The notes below the pieces were generated by a model. That model was given only the letters and a program-made list of their open reading frames with translations, was not told where the DNA came from and ran no database searches. The position numbers and the translations under genes were made by a program. A DNA stretch of 64,000 nt from Proteus cibi (lineage in GTDB: Bacteria > Pseudomonadota > Gammaproteobacteria > Enterobacterales > Enterobacteriaceae). Below are positions 27,013 through 37,733 of this stretch, in pieces. Positions within the stretch are counted from its first letter, which is position 1. Each line of letters opens with the position of its first letter. The DNA lies in assembly GCF_003144405.1 (NCBI RefSeq), contig NZ_PENW01000009.1, forward strand, positions 62,001 through 126,000. Reading direction: 5' to 3'.

Positions 27013-30000
27013 TTATTCTGTTATTTCAGCAACATTTGATGATGCAATTTTATCTTTTTCAGCCTGTTGACCAAAACCTTTTAACCCAACAACATGTACA
27101 TGTTCGGTGCCATTGAACACTTTACGGACTAATTTATAGGTTGTTCCTTTTTCAGGACTGATATTTTCTGGTGCCGCAATAATTAACTGCATATCAAGAC
27201 GCTCACAAAGCTCAAATAACGTTGCAATAGATTTTGCATCTAAACGCGCCGCTTCATCAAGGAAGAGTAAACGACAAGGAGAGATATCTTTTCCTCTTAG
27301 GCGTCGTGATTCTTCTTCCCAGCTTTGTACCACCATTACCAGAATTGACATCCCCGTACCAATGGCTTCACCTGTTGATAAAGCGCCACTTTCTGCTTTT
27401 AACCAACCTTCAGGTCCACGATTAACTTCGACATCCATTTCAAGGTAATTACGGTAATCTAACAGCTCTTCACCCACGGTTTGTGGCATACGTTGACCGA
27501 TGTCCACTTGAGGGTTTAAACGCTGATAAAGTTTCGCCATTGCTTCAGAGAAGGTCAGGTTTTGGTTTTTAAATAAATCTTGATACTGGTTATCTTCTTC
27601 AGATAACACATCCAATAATACTTGATGGCTTTCACGAATATTGACGTTGAGTCGGACACCGCGCACCTGACCAAATGAAACCGCTTGCAAACCTTGGTTT
27701 AACATACGGATACGATTTTGTTCGCGCTGAATAGTTTTACGAATAATATTCGCGACACTTCGTGAGCTAATCGCTAATTTTTGCTCACGACTAGTTAACT
27801 CTTCAGTTAAGCGAGCGAGTTCGATTTCCATCTGTTCAATGGCATCAACGGGATCATCGGTTTTAATGATGTCTTGGCGAATGCGTTCTCTTAAATGCTG
27901 ATATACCGCAATAAAGAATTGCACTTTACGATCAGGATATTTCGCATCTTCTGAGCGACGTAATGCATCACGTAAATATTCATTATCAGCAACTGCTTGA
28001 CGTAAAGCCCCTAACGCTTTATCCGACATTGAGCGTAATTCATCAGCAGAAAGATAAGCAAAGTCTCGTCGATGTAAACGACGCTCCATACCATTTTCTT
28101 TCACTAAGCGCATAACCGCGCACCAACCCGCTTTTGCACTCACAACATGCTCACGAATTTGAATGTAGTCACGTTCAAGTTTACGAATTTTCTTGGTTAA
28201 ATTATCTCGCTCCGCTTCACTCAGTGCGATGTCTCGCTCAAGTTGACTAATACGTGTACGGTTTGCACTGACCGCAGAATAACGCTGATCACGAAGCTCT
28301 TTAGCTCTTGCCTCTGCACCAATATCAATATGGACCCCTGTATCACGCATCTCTTGCTCAAGTTCTCTGAGCAATTCAGATTTAGTGTCAAAGGAGCTTT
28401 TTAATGATGCGAGTACTTGATTAAATTGCGCACATTGAGCTTGTTGCTGACGATAAAGTTCTCTTGCCGTAGCACGTTCTGTTTCTGCCATCTCTAAACG
28501 GTGACGTAGCTTCTCGTTAAGATCACTATTTTCACTAACAATCTCAACAGCATCACTATAACTAAAGTGTGGGCGACGCTGTACCACCTCCACCAACAAG
28601 AAAGCTTGTTGCTGATAACGTTGCTGCTCTGCTTTCGCTTGCTCGTAATCTTGCGCTAGTTGTTCATGTACTTGTGGATCACTTTGTAAAATTGAAGCGA
28701 TAGGCTCTAATGTTGCCAATGCTTTTTCGTGACGTTGTAAATGACGCATTGACTCTTCTGCGGCGTACAGCTCTTCACGTAACTCTTCCACACGATCAAT
28801 CAGTGTTTCATCCATCAAGATATTAATTTGAGGAATAAGTTTATTAAGAAGATTTAGCGATTCTTTAGCTCGTGAATAATGTTGGCGCTGTTGCTGAGTG
28901 CTCTCTTCGTATTGCGCTAACGATCTTTCTAGCTCGTTACGTCGCTGATTCAACTGACGAATATTCTCTTCAGGATCAGCCTCAAATGCCACTGAAATAT
29001 GTTGTCCAATAAACTGACTAAAGGCATGGTGAGCACGTTGGATCTTCTGTACATCAAAAGCTTGTGTTGCGTAAAGTTCAGAAAGCTCATCACGCTGACG
29101 CGATAAAATTTCTAATTGATTTTCACGCGCGGCTCGACCAAACAGTGGAATTTCAGGATAGCGAGAATAACGCCATTGTCTATCTGAGCTCTTAATGAGA
29201 ACCGCTTTATCCATCTCTTGTGCATTAAATACACTGTCATCGAAAGACTGTGGGTCACCTTCAATAAAATAGAGATCTTCAGGGCAATCTTCTAATGTTT
29301 CTAATTGTGCTTGTACTTGGGACAGATCTTGTACCACAATCGCATGACGTGCTGGGCCATATAATGCTGAGAAATAAGGTGCATCGTCTAACGTAATATC
29401 ATCATAAATTTCTGATAATAAAACGCCATTAAAACGTTCCGCTAACGTAATTAATCGCCCATCTTCAGCACCACTTGGCTGACTTAAACGTTCAATTTGC
29501 GCTTCAATCTGTTGTTTGCGTGTTGCAGTTTCATCACGTAATACCGTTGCGTCACGCTCTTTTTCAAGTAACTGTTGCATATATTCTGTTACTTGATGAC
29601 CCGTTTCAAAAGATTGACGAGTCTGTTCACACAATTGTGTTAACGCATCTTGTGCCGCCAGCCATGCCGGTGCTTGTTTTTTCAGCTTTTCAATTTGTTG
29701 TTTAAGTTGATCTAACTCTTGGCGCATTTGCATGCGGTGTTCGCCAGATTCATTAACGTAATCGCTAAGCTCTTCAATTTTTGCTTCTAATTCATCTTGC
29801 AGAATTAACAAATCATCAGGTTCCATCGACTTGCCATGATGTTTATTAAATTCTTCAAGTTGACGTTCTGCATTATTTCGTTGATGCAAACGCTGTTCTA
29901 ATTCAGCTAACTGCATACGAATAGGATGAACCCTATCCGCTTGATGTCGATGAGAAGACCATTCACGTAATGCCGTTTTTGCGGCATCCCATGCATTTTG

Positions 30001-31473
30001 ACGTTCAACCTCACCAACAATCGAGCTCACCAGTTTATAGGCTTGATCAAATTGTGTTTTAGCGGCTTCAGAAACATTGAGTTTCTGCTCCATCGCAAGC
30101 AATGAATGTGTAATGGTTTGAATTTTTGCTTGGACCCGCTCAGCCCACTGCTCTGCATTGGTTTCGTCTAAATCCGCAATATCGCATTGTGCTTTAGCAC
30201 GCTCTAAAGCCTGTACAGCTTGGCGATATTGAATTGCGCGGGTTTGTTGTACGTCCAATGCTTGCTGATAGTCTGCTAACTGATTTTTTAGTTCATCGAC
30301 TTCTTCTTCTGCTGACTCTACGCGTGCTTCAAGTTCTTCTTTCTTAGAGGCGGCTTCTTCAACCACTTCACTTTGTTCTTCTAAACGGAAAGTTATTTCT
30401 TCTACATCAGCAACATAGCGGTCAATTTTTTCTTGTTGACGAACCGCATTTTGCACTAAATTTAGCCGGTCGCTTGCCGCTTGATAATCCGCTTCAAGAT
30501 CAGAAGATAACGCTTGTTGCTCTTCTAACTCTTTGCCCATTTCAACAAATCGATACGCTTCGTTATTAATGGATTTACGTTGACTCCATAACTCACGGCG
30601 TACGGTTAAAGCTTCATCAAGATGAACGCGTCGTTCATTGGCATGACGCATATAGTCAGCCGCAACATAAGATGTCGCTTCTGTTATTAAATGCTTAAAT
30701 AAATCACGATCAGATTGAGTGACACGAATCGCTTCAAGCGTCATGCGGTTTTCACGTAATGCGCCTTCCATATCTTGGAAGGCTTTTCTTACACCACTAT
30801 TTTCAGGTAGTAAATAATCACGTAAAGAGCGTGTAATCGCACTTGAAATACCGCCGTACAATGAAGCTTCAATTAAACGATAGAATTTGGCACGATCACT
30901 TGCTGAGCGTAAACGTTTAGGAATAACCCCTAAATCAAACATCACCGCATGGAAATCAGTAATAGAGTTAAATTGTCTAAAAACAACCCCATCAATAGCT
31001 TCAACTTTTTCTTTTAATTCATTAAGCGGTAAAACACGAGCTTGGCGATCGGCAACAGCTTGCGTCAAAATTTCTGTTGGGTTTTCCGCCATTGGCAACC
31101 CTTGGATCATAAAGGGTTTGATATCAACTTTCTTATCACGTCCTGCAATTTGCTGTAAACGAACACCAACCACAGCACGTAAATGACGCGAGTTGATTAC
31201 ATCTAATACGGCATAACACACCCCAGGGCGCAGTTTCCCGTACAACCCTTTATCACGCGATCCACTTGTCGATCCGGCTTCTGTGGTATTACGGAAATGA
31301 AGTAAAGTAAGATCAGGGATCATAGCTGTAATAAATGCAGCCATAGTGGTTGATTTACCCGCACCATTACCACCTGATAACGTAGTCACCAACTCATCTA
31401 GATCAAAAGTACGAGCAAAGAACCCATTCCAGTTGATAAGTGTTAATGAGCGAAATTTTCCCCGTTCAATCAT
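27013..31473 (-). CDS. mukB: MukB, condensin SMC-like ATPase
   Basis: 1486 residues, exactly the E. coli length. The N-terminal head has Walker A GGNGAGKS (34-41). Two very long Gln/Glu-rich coiled-coil arms flank a hinge around residues 640-770 ('[21 protein letters not shown]'). The C-terminal head carries the signature-like '[13 protein letters not shown]' and Walker B '[13 protein letters not shown]'. MukB dimers with MukE and the kleisin MukF compact and segregate the chromosome and bind topoisomerase IV. It overlaps mukE by 4 bases (ATGA), with GAGGGAG as ribosome site, and is the last gene of the cmoM-mukFEB operon. Confidence 0.99.
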   Translation of the reverse strand: MIERGKFRSLTLINWNGFFARTFDLDELVTTLSGGNGAGKSTTMAAFITAMIPDLTLLHFRNTTEAGSTSGSRDKGLYGKLRPGVCYAVLDVINSRHLRAVVGVRLQQIAGRDKKVDIKPFMIQGLPMAENPTEILTQAVADRQARVLPLNELKEKVEAIDGVVFRQFNSITDFHAVMFDLGVIPKRLRSASDRAKFYRLIEASLYGGISSAITRSLRDYLLPENSGVRKAFQDMEGALRENRMTLEAIRVTQSDRDLFKHLITEATSYVAADYMRHANERRVHLDEALTVRRELWSQRKSINNEAYRFVEMGKELEEQQALSSDLEADYQAASDRLNLVQNAVRQQEKIDRYVADVEEITFRLEEQSEVVEEAASKKEELEARVESAEEEVDELKNQLADYQQALDVQQTRAIQYRQAVQALERAKAQCDIADLDETNAEQWAERVQAKIQTITHSLLAMEQKLNVSEAAKTQFDQAYKLVSSIVGEVERQNAWDAAKTALREWSSHRHQADRVHPIRMQLAELEQRLHQRNNAERQLEEFNKHHGKSMEPDDLLILQDELEAKIEELSDYVNESGEHRMQMRQELDQLKQQIEKLKKQAPAWLAAQDALTQLCEQTRQSFETGHQVTEYMQQLLEKERDATVLRDETATRKQQIEAQIERLSQPSGAEDGRLITLAERFNGVLLSEIYDDITLDDAPYFSALYGPARHAIVVQDLSQVQAQLETLEDCPEDLYFIEGDPQSFDDSVFNAQEMDKAVLIKSSDRQWRYSRYPEIPLFGRAARENQLEILSRQRDELSELYATQAFDVQKIQRAHHAFSQFIGQHISVAFEADPEENIRQLNQRRNELERSLAQYEESTQQQRQHYSRAKESLNLLNKLIPQINILMDETLIDRVEELREELYAAEESMRHLQRHEKALATLEPIASILQSDPQVHEQLAQDYEQAKAEQQRYQQQAFLLVEVVQRRPHFSYSDAVEIVSENSDLNEKLRHRLEMAETERATARELYRQQQAQCAQFNQVLASLKSSFDTKSELLRELEQEMRDTGVHIDIGAEARAKELRDQRYSAVSANRTRISQLERDIALSEAERDNLTKKIRKLERDYIQIREHVVSAKAGWCAVMRLVKENGMERRLHRRDFAYLSADELRSMSDKALGALRQAVADNEYLRDALRRSEDAKYPDRKVQFFIAVYQHLRERIRQDIIKTDDPVDAIEQMEIELARLTEELTSREQKLAISSRSVANIIRKTIQREQNRIRMLNQGLQAVSFGQVRGVRLNVNIRESHQVLLDVLSEEDNQYQDLFKNQNLTFSEAMAKLYQRLNPQVDIGQRMPQTVGEELLDYRNYLEMDVEVNRGPEGWLKAESGALSTGEAIGTGMSILVMVVQSWEEESRRLRGKDISPCRLLFLDEAARLDAKSIATLFELCERLDMQLIIAAPENISPEKGTTYKLVRKVFNGTEHVHVVGLKGFGQQAEKDKIASSNVAEITE

Positions 31474-32201
31474 TTATTTTCTCCCTCCGCATCATCTTCA
31501 CTGGATTGTAATTGCTCATCTTCATTTTCTTCATCATCGTTAAGTGTTTCTGAGCTATCTTCAAGCGCCATTGCTTCACCATCTCGGATCATTCGCATTT
31601 GAGCCTCAAGTGGAGAATCACCACTACGTACATCTGCACCAAAGCGAAAAACAGATTCAGTGATCGAAAAACGCTGCATATCATTTAATAAGAATGAAAT
31701 CATGCCTAAGCGACGTAAACGATTTAAAGAGGTTCTCATTTTTTCTTGTAATTTTTGCAAATCAAGATCAGAACCGGTTGAGCGTTGATTCACTAAACGT
31801 AAAAGTTTGGTTTCATCTGCTAATGTTCTTAATTCATCAAACAGCTCTTGAACGGTGAATATTCCCTGATTCGCTAAACGTTCAGGGCTAAGATAGAGAT
31901 AACAAAGAATTTTCCCCACCAGCATATCCATTTCAGAGAGCACAGAACGTGGAATAAGTGTGGTTGAACGAGGTCGCAAATAGAAAAAGCCTTCTGGCGC
32001 TCTAATTAATTCAACGTTATAACGCGCATAAAAGTCTGATAACTCATCTTGAAAATCCATCAAAAAAGCATGATTATCCAGAGAATCTATACCGATATGT
32101 CGGCCTGATCGTAACTGGCTATCCAGTTCAGGAAAAAGTGAGTTCGCTAATGCCTGCGCCAGTTTTGCTGGCATAAATTGTTCAGTATGTATCGATGACA
32201 T
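31470..32201 (-). CDS. mukE: MukE, condensin regulatory subunit
   Basis: 243 residues. The core is very close to E. coli MukE ('[21 protein letters not shown]', '[21 protein letters not shown]', '[10 protein letters not shown]'). Paired winged-helix domains bind the MukF kleisin and DNA. The acidic tail (after about residue 215, rich in Asp and Glu) is somewhat longer than in E. coli (234 residues). The frame extends to 32222, but the ATG at 32201 begins MSSIHTEQ like the family and has AAGG 9 bases upstream. That start overlaps the mukF 3' end by 20 bases, which suggests translational coupling. Confidence 0.97.
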   Translation of the reverse strand: MSSIHTEQFMPAKLAQALANSLFPELDSQLRSGRHIGIDSLDNHAFLMDFQDELSDFYARYNVELIRAPEGFFYLRPRSTTLIPRSVLSEMDMLVGKILCYLYLSPERLANQGIFTVQELFDELRTLADETKLLRLVNQRSTGSDLDLQKLQEKMRTSLNRLRRLGMISFLLNDMQRFSITESVFRFGADVRSGDSPLEAQMRMIRDGEAMALEDSSETLNDDEENEDEQLQSSEDDAEGENK

Positions 32202-33504
32202 GCGCTTGTACCTTAGCTCCATATTCGTTAATTTCTGACCATTTTGCAGGTAATCCTGCGAGCTCAGCTTTCGCTACACCTAATCGTACTGCTTGATCAA
32301 TCACAATACGTGCAACATCAAAATGTTTCTGTTGCGGATAACGATTAAGGTATTCAACTAACACCGAACTGAGATCTAATGCTCGTTGTTCTAATTTGTA
32401 AGAAGCAAGCTCTTGCTCTACCCATTGCGCTATCTGTTCGTTCACTTCACTGAACATTTGATATTCAAGCTCTTCGGGTAATTCACCCGTGACTTCTTCA
32501 TCACGTAGAACCAGTTCTTCATCACGCATATCAAACAACCGATCAGCATTCGCGTAAGTCAATGCCCATGGGCTGTCGAAATAGTTTTGTACGGATTGAC
32601 GTAAGCGGCGAGAAAAAATACGGTTTTTATCCATATCAATCGCTGTACGAATAAATTTATGGACATGCCTATCGTATCCAATCCATAAATCAATAGATTG
32701 CTGACCCCAACTAATAATGCGGTCTAACTTACTTTGAAGTTCAAACACTAATGTATCTATTTGCTCAACATGACCCGTATTCATGTTTGCTTCCTGAATA
32801 CGTAAGAGATTAGCTTGAAGTTTGTCTCCCGCTGCTTCAAGTGTATCTTGTAGTTCTCTTAACGTACCCGATGTTTCAGATAGTAACTGTTCACAGCTTG
32901 AAATAGCCGCTTGCCAATCTTGGTTTAATAACGCAGCAATATCGTCTTTTACTGTATTTTGCTGCTCATCCATAATTCGCTGAGACAAATCAATGCTATC
33001 GAAAATTTCCGCTACTGAATATTTTAGAGGTGCGAAAACATTTCGATGCCAATGATATTCATCACCGCCGTCTTCTGCAGCGCTAGCCGCTGAATCAAGC
33101 TCCCCCGCCACAATAGAAAGTTGCATAGATAAGCGCAATGATGAAAATTCGCGTTGGCGAATATAGTAATCACTAATTCCGATACCCAACGGGGTTAAAC
33201 GGTATATTGCATTACCTTCTACCAATTCACTGGTAAAACGGTTAAAAAGTCGCTGCTTTACCATGTCATTAATGGCATTATTCGCGCGAACTTGTATTGA
33301 TTCTGCGGGTTGCTCGAAGCCTTTACACACTTCCCTAAAGGCATCAATTAACTCCCCTTCACTGATTTCGCCATCAAGACGCTCGCTGTTTAATACAGCA
33401 ACAGCCATCAAAAAAGCTAATCTTTCTGGTGGCAGTGAGATTGAGAAATCATTTTTTCTCGCCCAAGACACTAACTCAGGAACGGTCTGGGTAAAATCAC
33501 TCAT
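32182..33504 (-). CDS. mukF: MukF, kleisin subunit of the Muk condensin
   Basis: 440 residues, the E. coli length. It has an N-terminal winged-helix dimerisation domain ('[33 protein letters not shown]'), a central helical four-helix bundle, an acidic linker, and a C-terminal winged helix that caps the MukB head. It links the two MukB heads and recruits MukE. AAGGAT lies before the ATG. It starts 9 bases after cmoM and overlaps mukE by 20 bases. Confidence 0.98.
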   Translation of the reverse strand: MSDFTQTVPELVSWARKNDFSISLPPERLAFLMAVAVLNSERLDGEISEGELIDAFREVCKGFEQPAESIQVRANNAINDMVKQRLFNRFTSELVEGNAIYRLTPLGIGISDYYIRQREFSSLRLSMQLSIVAGELDSAASAAEDGGDEYHWHRNVFAPLKYSVAEIFDSIDLSQRIMDEQQNTVKDDIAALLNQDWQAAISSCEQLLSETSGTLRELQDTLEAAGDKLQANLLRIQEANMNTGHVEQIDTLVFELQSKLDRIISWGQQSIDLWIGYDRHVHKFIRTAIDMDKNRIFSRRLRQSVQNYFDSPWALTYANADRLFDMRDEELVLRDEEVTGELPEELEYQMFSEVNEQIAQWVEQELASYKLEQRALDLSSVLVEYLNRYPQQKHFDVARIVIDQAVRLGVAKAELAGLPAKWSEINEYGAKVQAHVIDTY

Positions 33505-33513
33505 AGTACATCC

Positions 33514-34287
33514 TTAATTTACACGCTTTTGTGCCATGACATGAATGTAACGCCCCAGACTGATATAGGGCTCTTGCCGACAATATCGTTGCTCTAATGC
33601 AAGCAACGATGGAAAATCTTTATTTTGTAACTGACGACTTTGCAAATAATCATGGAAAACGCGGACACCCGTTTTGCCTAATATTGTCATCGAAAACTCA
33701 TCTAACCATTGGTAAACATCTTCTGGTTGCAATGGATTTTGAGGTGATAGCGATTTTTTTCTTCTACGTGGGATCTCAGGATTTGCCAGATGAAAATTTC
33801 CTAAAATCGCATTTCTCATGACAATGCCATTCGCATTGTAAAACATCAGCGATAAGATACCATTAGGTAGCAACATATCGGTAAGAACATTTACGGCGTC
33901 TTTCTGATCCGTGATCCATTCCAATACTGCATGAAATAAAATTAAGTCAACCCTTTCATCTATATGCTCTTTAATCTCTTGAGCGGCACAACAAATAAAC
34001 GTCATGTTCTCGATAACACCCTCTTCAATCGCAGCGTCTTGTGCGCGATTAAGCATCTCTTGTGATAAATCACATAAGATAATTTGGTGTCCTAATTTAG
34101 CAAGCTGACGAGAGAAATAACCTTCACCTCCACCTGCATCTAAAATACGCAAATTCCGGTTAGGTAAGAGGGTCAATAATTGCTGTAAATCTTCCCAAAT
34201 CACCGCTTGACGTATTTTACCCTTTGTTGTGCCATAGATATTGCGGGAGAATTTATCTGCAATATCGTCAAAATTACGATCTGACAT
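33514..34287 (-). CDS. cmoM: CmoM, tRNA 5-carboxymethoxyuridine methyltransferase
   Basis: 257 residues with a class I SAM-dependent methyltransferase fold: motif I 'ILDAGGGEGYFSRQLA' (about 48-63), then 'ILCDLSQEML', 'CAAQEI' and the motif IV-like 'LILFHAVLEWI'. In E. coli CmoM (formerly SmtA) methylates the cmo5U34 wobble uridine of certain tRNAs to the methyl ester. GAGGCG precedes the ATG. It is the first gene of the muk operon, the same arrangement as in E. coli. Confidence 0.95.
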   Translation of the reverse strand: MSDRNFDDIADKFSRNIYGTTKGKIRQAVIWEDLQQLLTLLPNRNLRILDAGGGEGYFSRQLAKLGHQIILCDLSQEMLNRAQDAAIEEGVIENMTFICCAAQEIKEHIDERVDLILFHAVLEWITDQKDAVNVLTDMLLPNGILSLMFYNANGIVMRNAILGNFHLANPEIPRRRKKSLSPQNPLQPEDVYQWLDEFSMTILGKTGVRVFHDYLQSRQLQNKDFPSLLALEQRYCRQEPYISLGRYIHVMAQKRVN

Positions 34288-34662
34288 TAAAACGCCTCAT
34301 GATAACAACTGACTACTTGCGCTCTTTGCGTTCTGATAAATTCAAAAATATGAGACACTGTACACAAATAAAGAGGACAATTTTACCAGTGTTCTATGAT
34401 ACTGACTGTTTTCTCTAAAGAAATAAGTCATGAATCAGACTATTCGCAAAGCGCAGTATAAATATAACGCTTATTAATGAAAAAATTAACGTTCAAACGT
34501 TTATCGTTTTATAAATAATTAAACGGTTCTTTATTTCTATTGATGAAAATTTAGTGAAACGTTGTTGTGTTAGCTATTTTGACACAATGTCTTGGAATTC
34601 CCCTAGTTTTCACTAAGCTTTCGCTATCAATTGCATGTATTTCACTCAATCTAGGATGATTT
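34288..34662. other. Divergent cmoM-muk / elyC promoter region
   Basis: 375 bases without a credible ORF. A bare PurR-like core AAACGTTT lies at 34495-34502 but its flanks do not fit. The promoters of the muk operon and elyC must both lie here. Frames read across it are shadows. Confidence 0.55.
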
Positions 34663-35496
34663 ATGCTGTTTTTGCTCAAAAAGTATGTTGCAGGCTTTCT
34701 GATGCCCTTGCCTTTGCTCTTATCAATCGCCTTTTTTGCATTAGCACTACTTTGGTTTACTCGTTGGCAAAAAACCGGAAAAAGCCTACTCACTGTTGTG
34801 CTTGTTCTGTTAACTATTTTAGGCATACAACCCGTTGCCGATACACTATTAATGCCAAGTGAAAAAGAGTATCAAGCTCGTTATGAATTACGAGAAAATT
34901 CGCAACAAGATGTGAACTACATTGTTGTTTTAGGGGGTGGATTTACTTATAACCCCGAATGGGCACCCAGTTCTAATCTTCTTAACAATAGTTTGTTTCG
35001 TGTTACTGAAGGAGTAAGGCTTTATTATCGCAATCCTAATTCAACACTGATTTTTACGGGGGGAGCAGGTGTTAATCAGATAAGTAGTGCAGAAGTCGCC
35101 GCGCAAGTGGCACAATCTTTAGGTGTCCCGGCAGATAAAACTATCGCATTATCAACACCGAAAGATACAGAAGAAGAAGCCTATGAAGTTGATAAATTAA
35201 TTGGTAAGAAACCATTTTTACTTGTAACGTCTGCCAATCATTTAGCACGCGCTGAACGTTTCTTTTTAGCACGAGGCATGAACCCTATTGTTGCGCCAGC
35301 TAACCAATTAGCTATTACTTCGCCATTACATCCTTGGGAAAAATATTTTCCCTCTGCCACTTACTTTCAACACAGTGAACGTGCATGGTATGAGTTTTTA
35401 GGATCGATGTGGCAATCAATAAAACCAGAGAGTCATCCAGAATTATTACCTGAGAATAAGCAGAGCGAAGAGACTATTGCCAGTACAAAAAACTAA
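34663..35496 (+). CDS. elyC: ElyC, envelope biogenesis factor (DUF218)
   Basis: 277 residues. Two N-terminal membrane helices (about 9-30 and 38-56) are followed by a periplasmic DUF218 domain (about 85-235) with 'YIVVLGGGFTYNP', 'FTGGAGVNQIS' and 'LLVTSANHLARAERFFLARG'. In E. coli ElyC (YcbC) is needed for normal peptidoglycan and lipid-carrier (undecaprenyl-phosphate) economy at low temperature. AGGATG precedes the ATG. It is followed by a strong bidirectional terminator, which is the first copy of the 46-bp repeat. Confidence 0.95.
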   Translation: MLFLLKKYVAGFLMPLPLLLSIAFFALALLWFTRWQKTGKSLLTVVLVLLTILGIQPVADTLLMPSEKEYQARYELRENSQQDVNYIVVLGGGFTYNPEWAPSSNLLNNSLFRVTEGVRLYYRNPNSTLIFTGGAGVNQISSAEVAAQVAQSLGVPADKTIALSTPKDTEEEAYEVDKLIGKKPFLLVTSANHLARAERFFLARGMNPIVAPANQLAITSPLHPWEKYFPSATYFQHSERAWYEFLGSMWQSIKPESHPELLPENKQSEETIASTKN

Positions 35497-35523
35497 CAAT
35501 CTTTGTTGAAAAGATTTCAAAGC

Positions 35524-35569
35524 ACACATCAAAAAAGGCATGTAATTAACTTACATGCCTTTGAAATTT
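35524..35569. repeat. 46-bp direct repeat, copy 1 (contains a bidirectional terminator)
   Basis: 46 bases from ACACATC to GAAATTT are identical to 36306-36351. The core is a perfect hairpin, GGCATGTAA...TTACATGCC, with A and T tracts on both sides, so it can terminate elyC (+) and the cassette (-). Its right end touches the last stop-codon base of the 47-residue ORF. Confidence 0.95.
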
Positions 35570-35712
35570 TAACGGATTTTAGCTACGCGTAATAATAACG
35601 TATTATTTTTATTTGCTTGATCGTAAGAGGACTTAAGCTGACGCATGGCTTCTATTTTACGTTCCATTACACCCATTTTTTTTAACTTAGAAATATCGTG
35701 TTTTGATAACAT
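35569..35712 (-). CDS. Small basic protein, unassigned (47 aa), in repeat-flanked cassette
   Basis: The reading starts MLSKHDISKLKKMGVM and ends LLLRVAKIR. It is predicted helical and strongly basic, with Lys and Arg on one face, which would suit nucleic-acid or protein binding. GGAG lies 5-6 bases before the ATG, inside the end of the 162-residue ORF, so the two genes overlap by 26 bases and are probably translationally coupled. I recognise no family. Its size and coupling recall an antitoxin or accessory subunit, but that is only a hypothesis. Confidence 0.55.
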   Translation of the reverse strand: MLSKHDISKLKKMGVMERKIEAMRQLKSSYDQANKNNTLLLRVAKIR

Positions 35713-36175
35713 AGCCACTCCCCATATCTCCTAAATCACTCATAATAATAGATATTACGTCAATATGTAGTTTCTGTAAAATTCGGTCATAATAACGCTT
35801 CAATTTATGATTTTCCGCAAAAAATAAGTATGCTTTAGATCTATAGGTCTTACAATGTAATTCAATTATTGTTTTTAGTGCCTCGGCTAATTCATTTTGA
35901 AAACAAAATTTACGAGAACATTCTCCTTTAAGAGGTGGTCTGTAGTAAGTTTCATTAAAAAAATTTTCTTGCCTATCAAATTTTAAATCATAACACTGAT
36001 CTATAATTTTAAATCCAACCTCTTCACTTCTATAACAAATATATTCTTCATCAGTAATATTTATTTGGCTAAAAAATAGAATAAACTTGAATTCATCTAC
36101 AAAAAAATCGTAAGTATGTGCAATAAAATTATGATTAGGAAATTCTTTAAATTCACCAGAGTATTGTATTGTCAT
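35687..36175 (-). CDS. Unassigned protein (162 aa), in repeat-flanked cassette
   Basis: The N-terminal half is rich in aromatic and beta-forming residues (YDFFVDEFKFILFFSQ). A helical stretch follows (ELAEALKTIIELHCKTYR), then a strand-helix unit (KAYLFFAENHKLKRYYDRIL). There is no signal peptide or membrane segment, so it is likely cytoplasmic. The frame opens at a TTG (36205); the first ATG is 36175, with only a weak ribosome site. No family recognised with confidence. It is AT-rich and absent from this place in E. coli. It overlaps the 47-residue gene and lies between the identical 46-bp repeats, in an elyC-kdsB interval that otherwise looks conserved. Confidence 0.6.
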   Translation of the reverse strand: MTIQYSGEFKEFPNHNFIAHTYDFFVDEFKFILFFSQINITDEEYICYRSEEVGFKIIDQCYDLKFDRQENFFNETYYRPPLKGECSRKFCFQNELAEALKTIIELHCKTYRSKAYLFFAENHKLKRYYDRILQKLHIDVISIIMSDLGDMGSGYVIKTRYF

Positions 36176-36305
36176 CTTAAACAGTAAGCCAATTAACCAG
36201 CTCAAATTTTAGCATAAAAAATTACGAAAACGCCTTTTACCCTGCAATTTAAGACAAACTTTATTCATTATTATCATATAGTTAGCTAATTAACCATCAA
36301 CACAT

Positions 36306-36351
36306 ACACATCAAAAAAGGCATGTAATTAACTTACATGCCTTTGAAATTT
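36306..36351. repeat. 46-bp direct repeat, copy 2 (terminator of kdsB)
   Basis: Identical over 46 bases to 35524-35569, 782 bases away and in the same orientation. It begins 21 bases after the kdsB stop codon on the minus strand and would terminate kdsB. The sequence differs immediately outside the repeat on both sides. Confidence 0.95.
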
Positions 36352-36372
36352 CAGTTTATCTTTACTAAAGAA

Positions 36373-37134
36373 TTAAAATTCTTGATTTAATGCTCTAAAT
36401 GCAGCTCTGGCGGCAACAAGATCATCTTGTGTATCTACACCCACACCAGGAACTTCTAATGCTTTTGCAACATGGATCTTTTCGCCATACCACAGCACAC
36501 GCAGTTGCTCTAACATTTCAATTGATTCTAATGGGCTTGGTTCCCAAGTAATATATCGACGTATAAAGCCTGCACGATAAGCATAAATACCAATATGGCG
36601 TAGATAATGCTCACCAATTTCATCATGTGATAAATTAAAACGGTCTCTTTCCCAAGGAATGGTTGCACGAGAAAAATAAAGTGCGAAACCTTTTGCATCC
36701 ATCACGACTTTCACCGCATTTGGGTTAAAAGCTTCTTTGGAGTCAACAATAGGCACCGCTAATGTTGCCATTCCAGCACCACAACTCGCCAAATTTTCAG
36801 CGACTTGAGTAATTATAGCAGGTGGAATAAGAGGCTCATCACCTTGTACGTTAACAATTATTTCATCGTCTGCAAATTGATATTTTTCAATGACTTCTGC
36901 TAAGCGTTCTGTGCCTGAATGGTGATCTTCGCGAGTCATACACGCTTCCCCGCCCGCTTTTTCAACTGCAGCAACAACATCTAAGTTATCAGTTGCAACG
37001 ATGACACGGTTTGCACCAGAGCGCATAGCCTGTTCCATTACACGAACAATCATAGGTTTACCATGAATATCCGCGAGGGGTTTACCCGGTAAACGGGTCG
37101 ATGCATATCGACCCGGGATAATGACCGTGAACAT
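36373..37134 (-). CDS. kdsB: CMP-Kdo synthetase (3-deoxy-manno-octulosonate cytidylyltransferase)
   Basis: 253 residues (E. coli 248). The nucleotide-binding signature is '[18 protein letters not shown]' at the N-terminus, followed by 'VIVATDN', '[11 protein letters not shown]' with the metal-binding Asp, and '[13 protein letters not shown]' late. It activates Kdo with CTP for lipopolysaccharide inner-core synthesis in the cytoplasm. It starts 4 bases after ycaR, with GAGGA inside the end of ycaR, so the two are coupled. Downstream is the second 46-bp repeat acting as a terminator. Confidence 0.98.
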   Translation of the reverse strand: MFTVIIPGRYASTRLPGKPLADIHGKPMIVRVMEQAMRSGANRVIVATDNLDVVAAVEKAGGEACMTREDHHSGTERLAEVIEKYQFADDEIIVNVQGDEPLIPPAIITQVAENLASCGAGMATLAVPIVDSKEAFNPNAVKVVMDAKGFALYFSRATIPWERDRFNLSHDEIGEHYLRHIGIYAYRAGFIRRYITWEPSPLESIEMLEQLRVLWYGEKIHVAKALEVPGVGVDTQDDLVAARAAFRALNQEF

Positions 37135-37138
37135 GAAG

Positions 37139-37318
37139 TTATTTTTCCTCTTCTAGTGATAATTCTCTTGCTTCATTCTCCAGAAGAACGGGGATATTGT
37201 CACGAACAGGATAAGCTAAATGATCAATTTTGCAGATAAGCTCTGAATTTTCTTTATCAAAGATAAGTTTGCCGTGGCAAACTGGACAAGCAATAATTTC
37301 AAGTAAGCGGTGATCCAT
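37139..37318 (-). CDS. ycaR: YcaR, UPF0434 zinc-ribbon-like small protein (59 aa)
   Basis: The sequence starts [18 protein letters not shown] and contains '[21 protein letters not shown]', the hallmark of the YcaR/Trm112-like UPF0434 family (E. coli YcaR 60 residues). A CPxC pair and a later cysteine could bind zinc. The precise role is unknown, but it is widely linked to kdsB, as here. Trm112 proteins activate methyltransferases; whether YcaR does so is inference. It lies 4 bases upstream of kdsB in the same operon. In E. coli ycaR is preceded by ycaQ, which is missing here. Confidence 0.95.
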   Translation of the reverse strand: MDHRLLEIIACPVCHGKLIFDKENSELICKIDHLAYPVRDNIPVLLENEARELSLEEEK

Positions 37319-37733
37319 TTTGTCCCTCTCAAGGGTTAATCATTTTATATGGCAAAAGGATATCATAAGGAAGGATCAGCGTTAATACTCAAAACCTCTC
37401 GTTTAGTGATAATTCGAAAATTATTTTAGTTATTAATAAATTTATTATTTTCTCTTTTACTATAAGCAACAAAAAAGCCACAACAATGTGGCTTTTTATC
37501 GTTGAGTCTGCAACATCATTAATAAAGAATTACATTCAGCTTTTATTGATAATAATTTAACCTTTTTATTATCTTTATTGCATTCTAATTAACGAAACGA
37601 CTCTTTTATATTACTTATTCAGCTTGGTAGTAAGCTATTTCCGCTTACCTACCTAAAAATAGGCATAAACGATAATTTAATCTCAATGCTAAACTATCGT
37701 TTTATCTACAACTTTAACAAGGCCTAGCCTTAT
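37319..37733. other. Intergenic region between the csp-like gene and ycaR, with three hairpins
   Basis: 415 bases without an ORF. On the minus strand, after the csp-like stop codon, come a hairpin with arms at 37667-37679 and 37690-37702 (12 of 13 pairs), another at 37626-37653 (GGTAGTAAGC/GCTTAcCTACC), and a terminator at 37472-37497. The ycaR-kdsB promoter must lie between the terminator and 37319. Confidence 0.6.
37472..37497 (-). terminator. Terminator downstream of the csp-like gene
   Basis: AAAAAGCCACA pairs perfectly with TGTGGCTTTTT across a 4-base loop. It is symmetrical; on the minus strand it would end transcripts coming from the csp-like gene. Confidence 0.8.

Noticed and set aside
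34495-34502. PurR-like core AAACGTTT upstream of elyC
   Set aside because: Only the 8-base core matches; the flanking bases do not fit the operator and elyC is not known to be PurR controlled.
34551-34826. 91-residue minus-strand ORF opposite the start of elyC
   Set aside because: It is a shadow of the elyC frame and its promoter; elyC on the other strand is a clear family match.
35524-36351. CRISPR-like repeat array
   Set aside because: Only two copies, 782 bases apart, with genes between them; the repeat is a terminator hairpin, not a spaced array.
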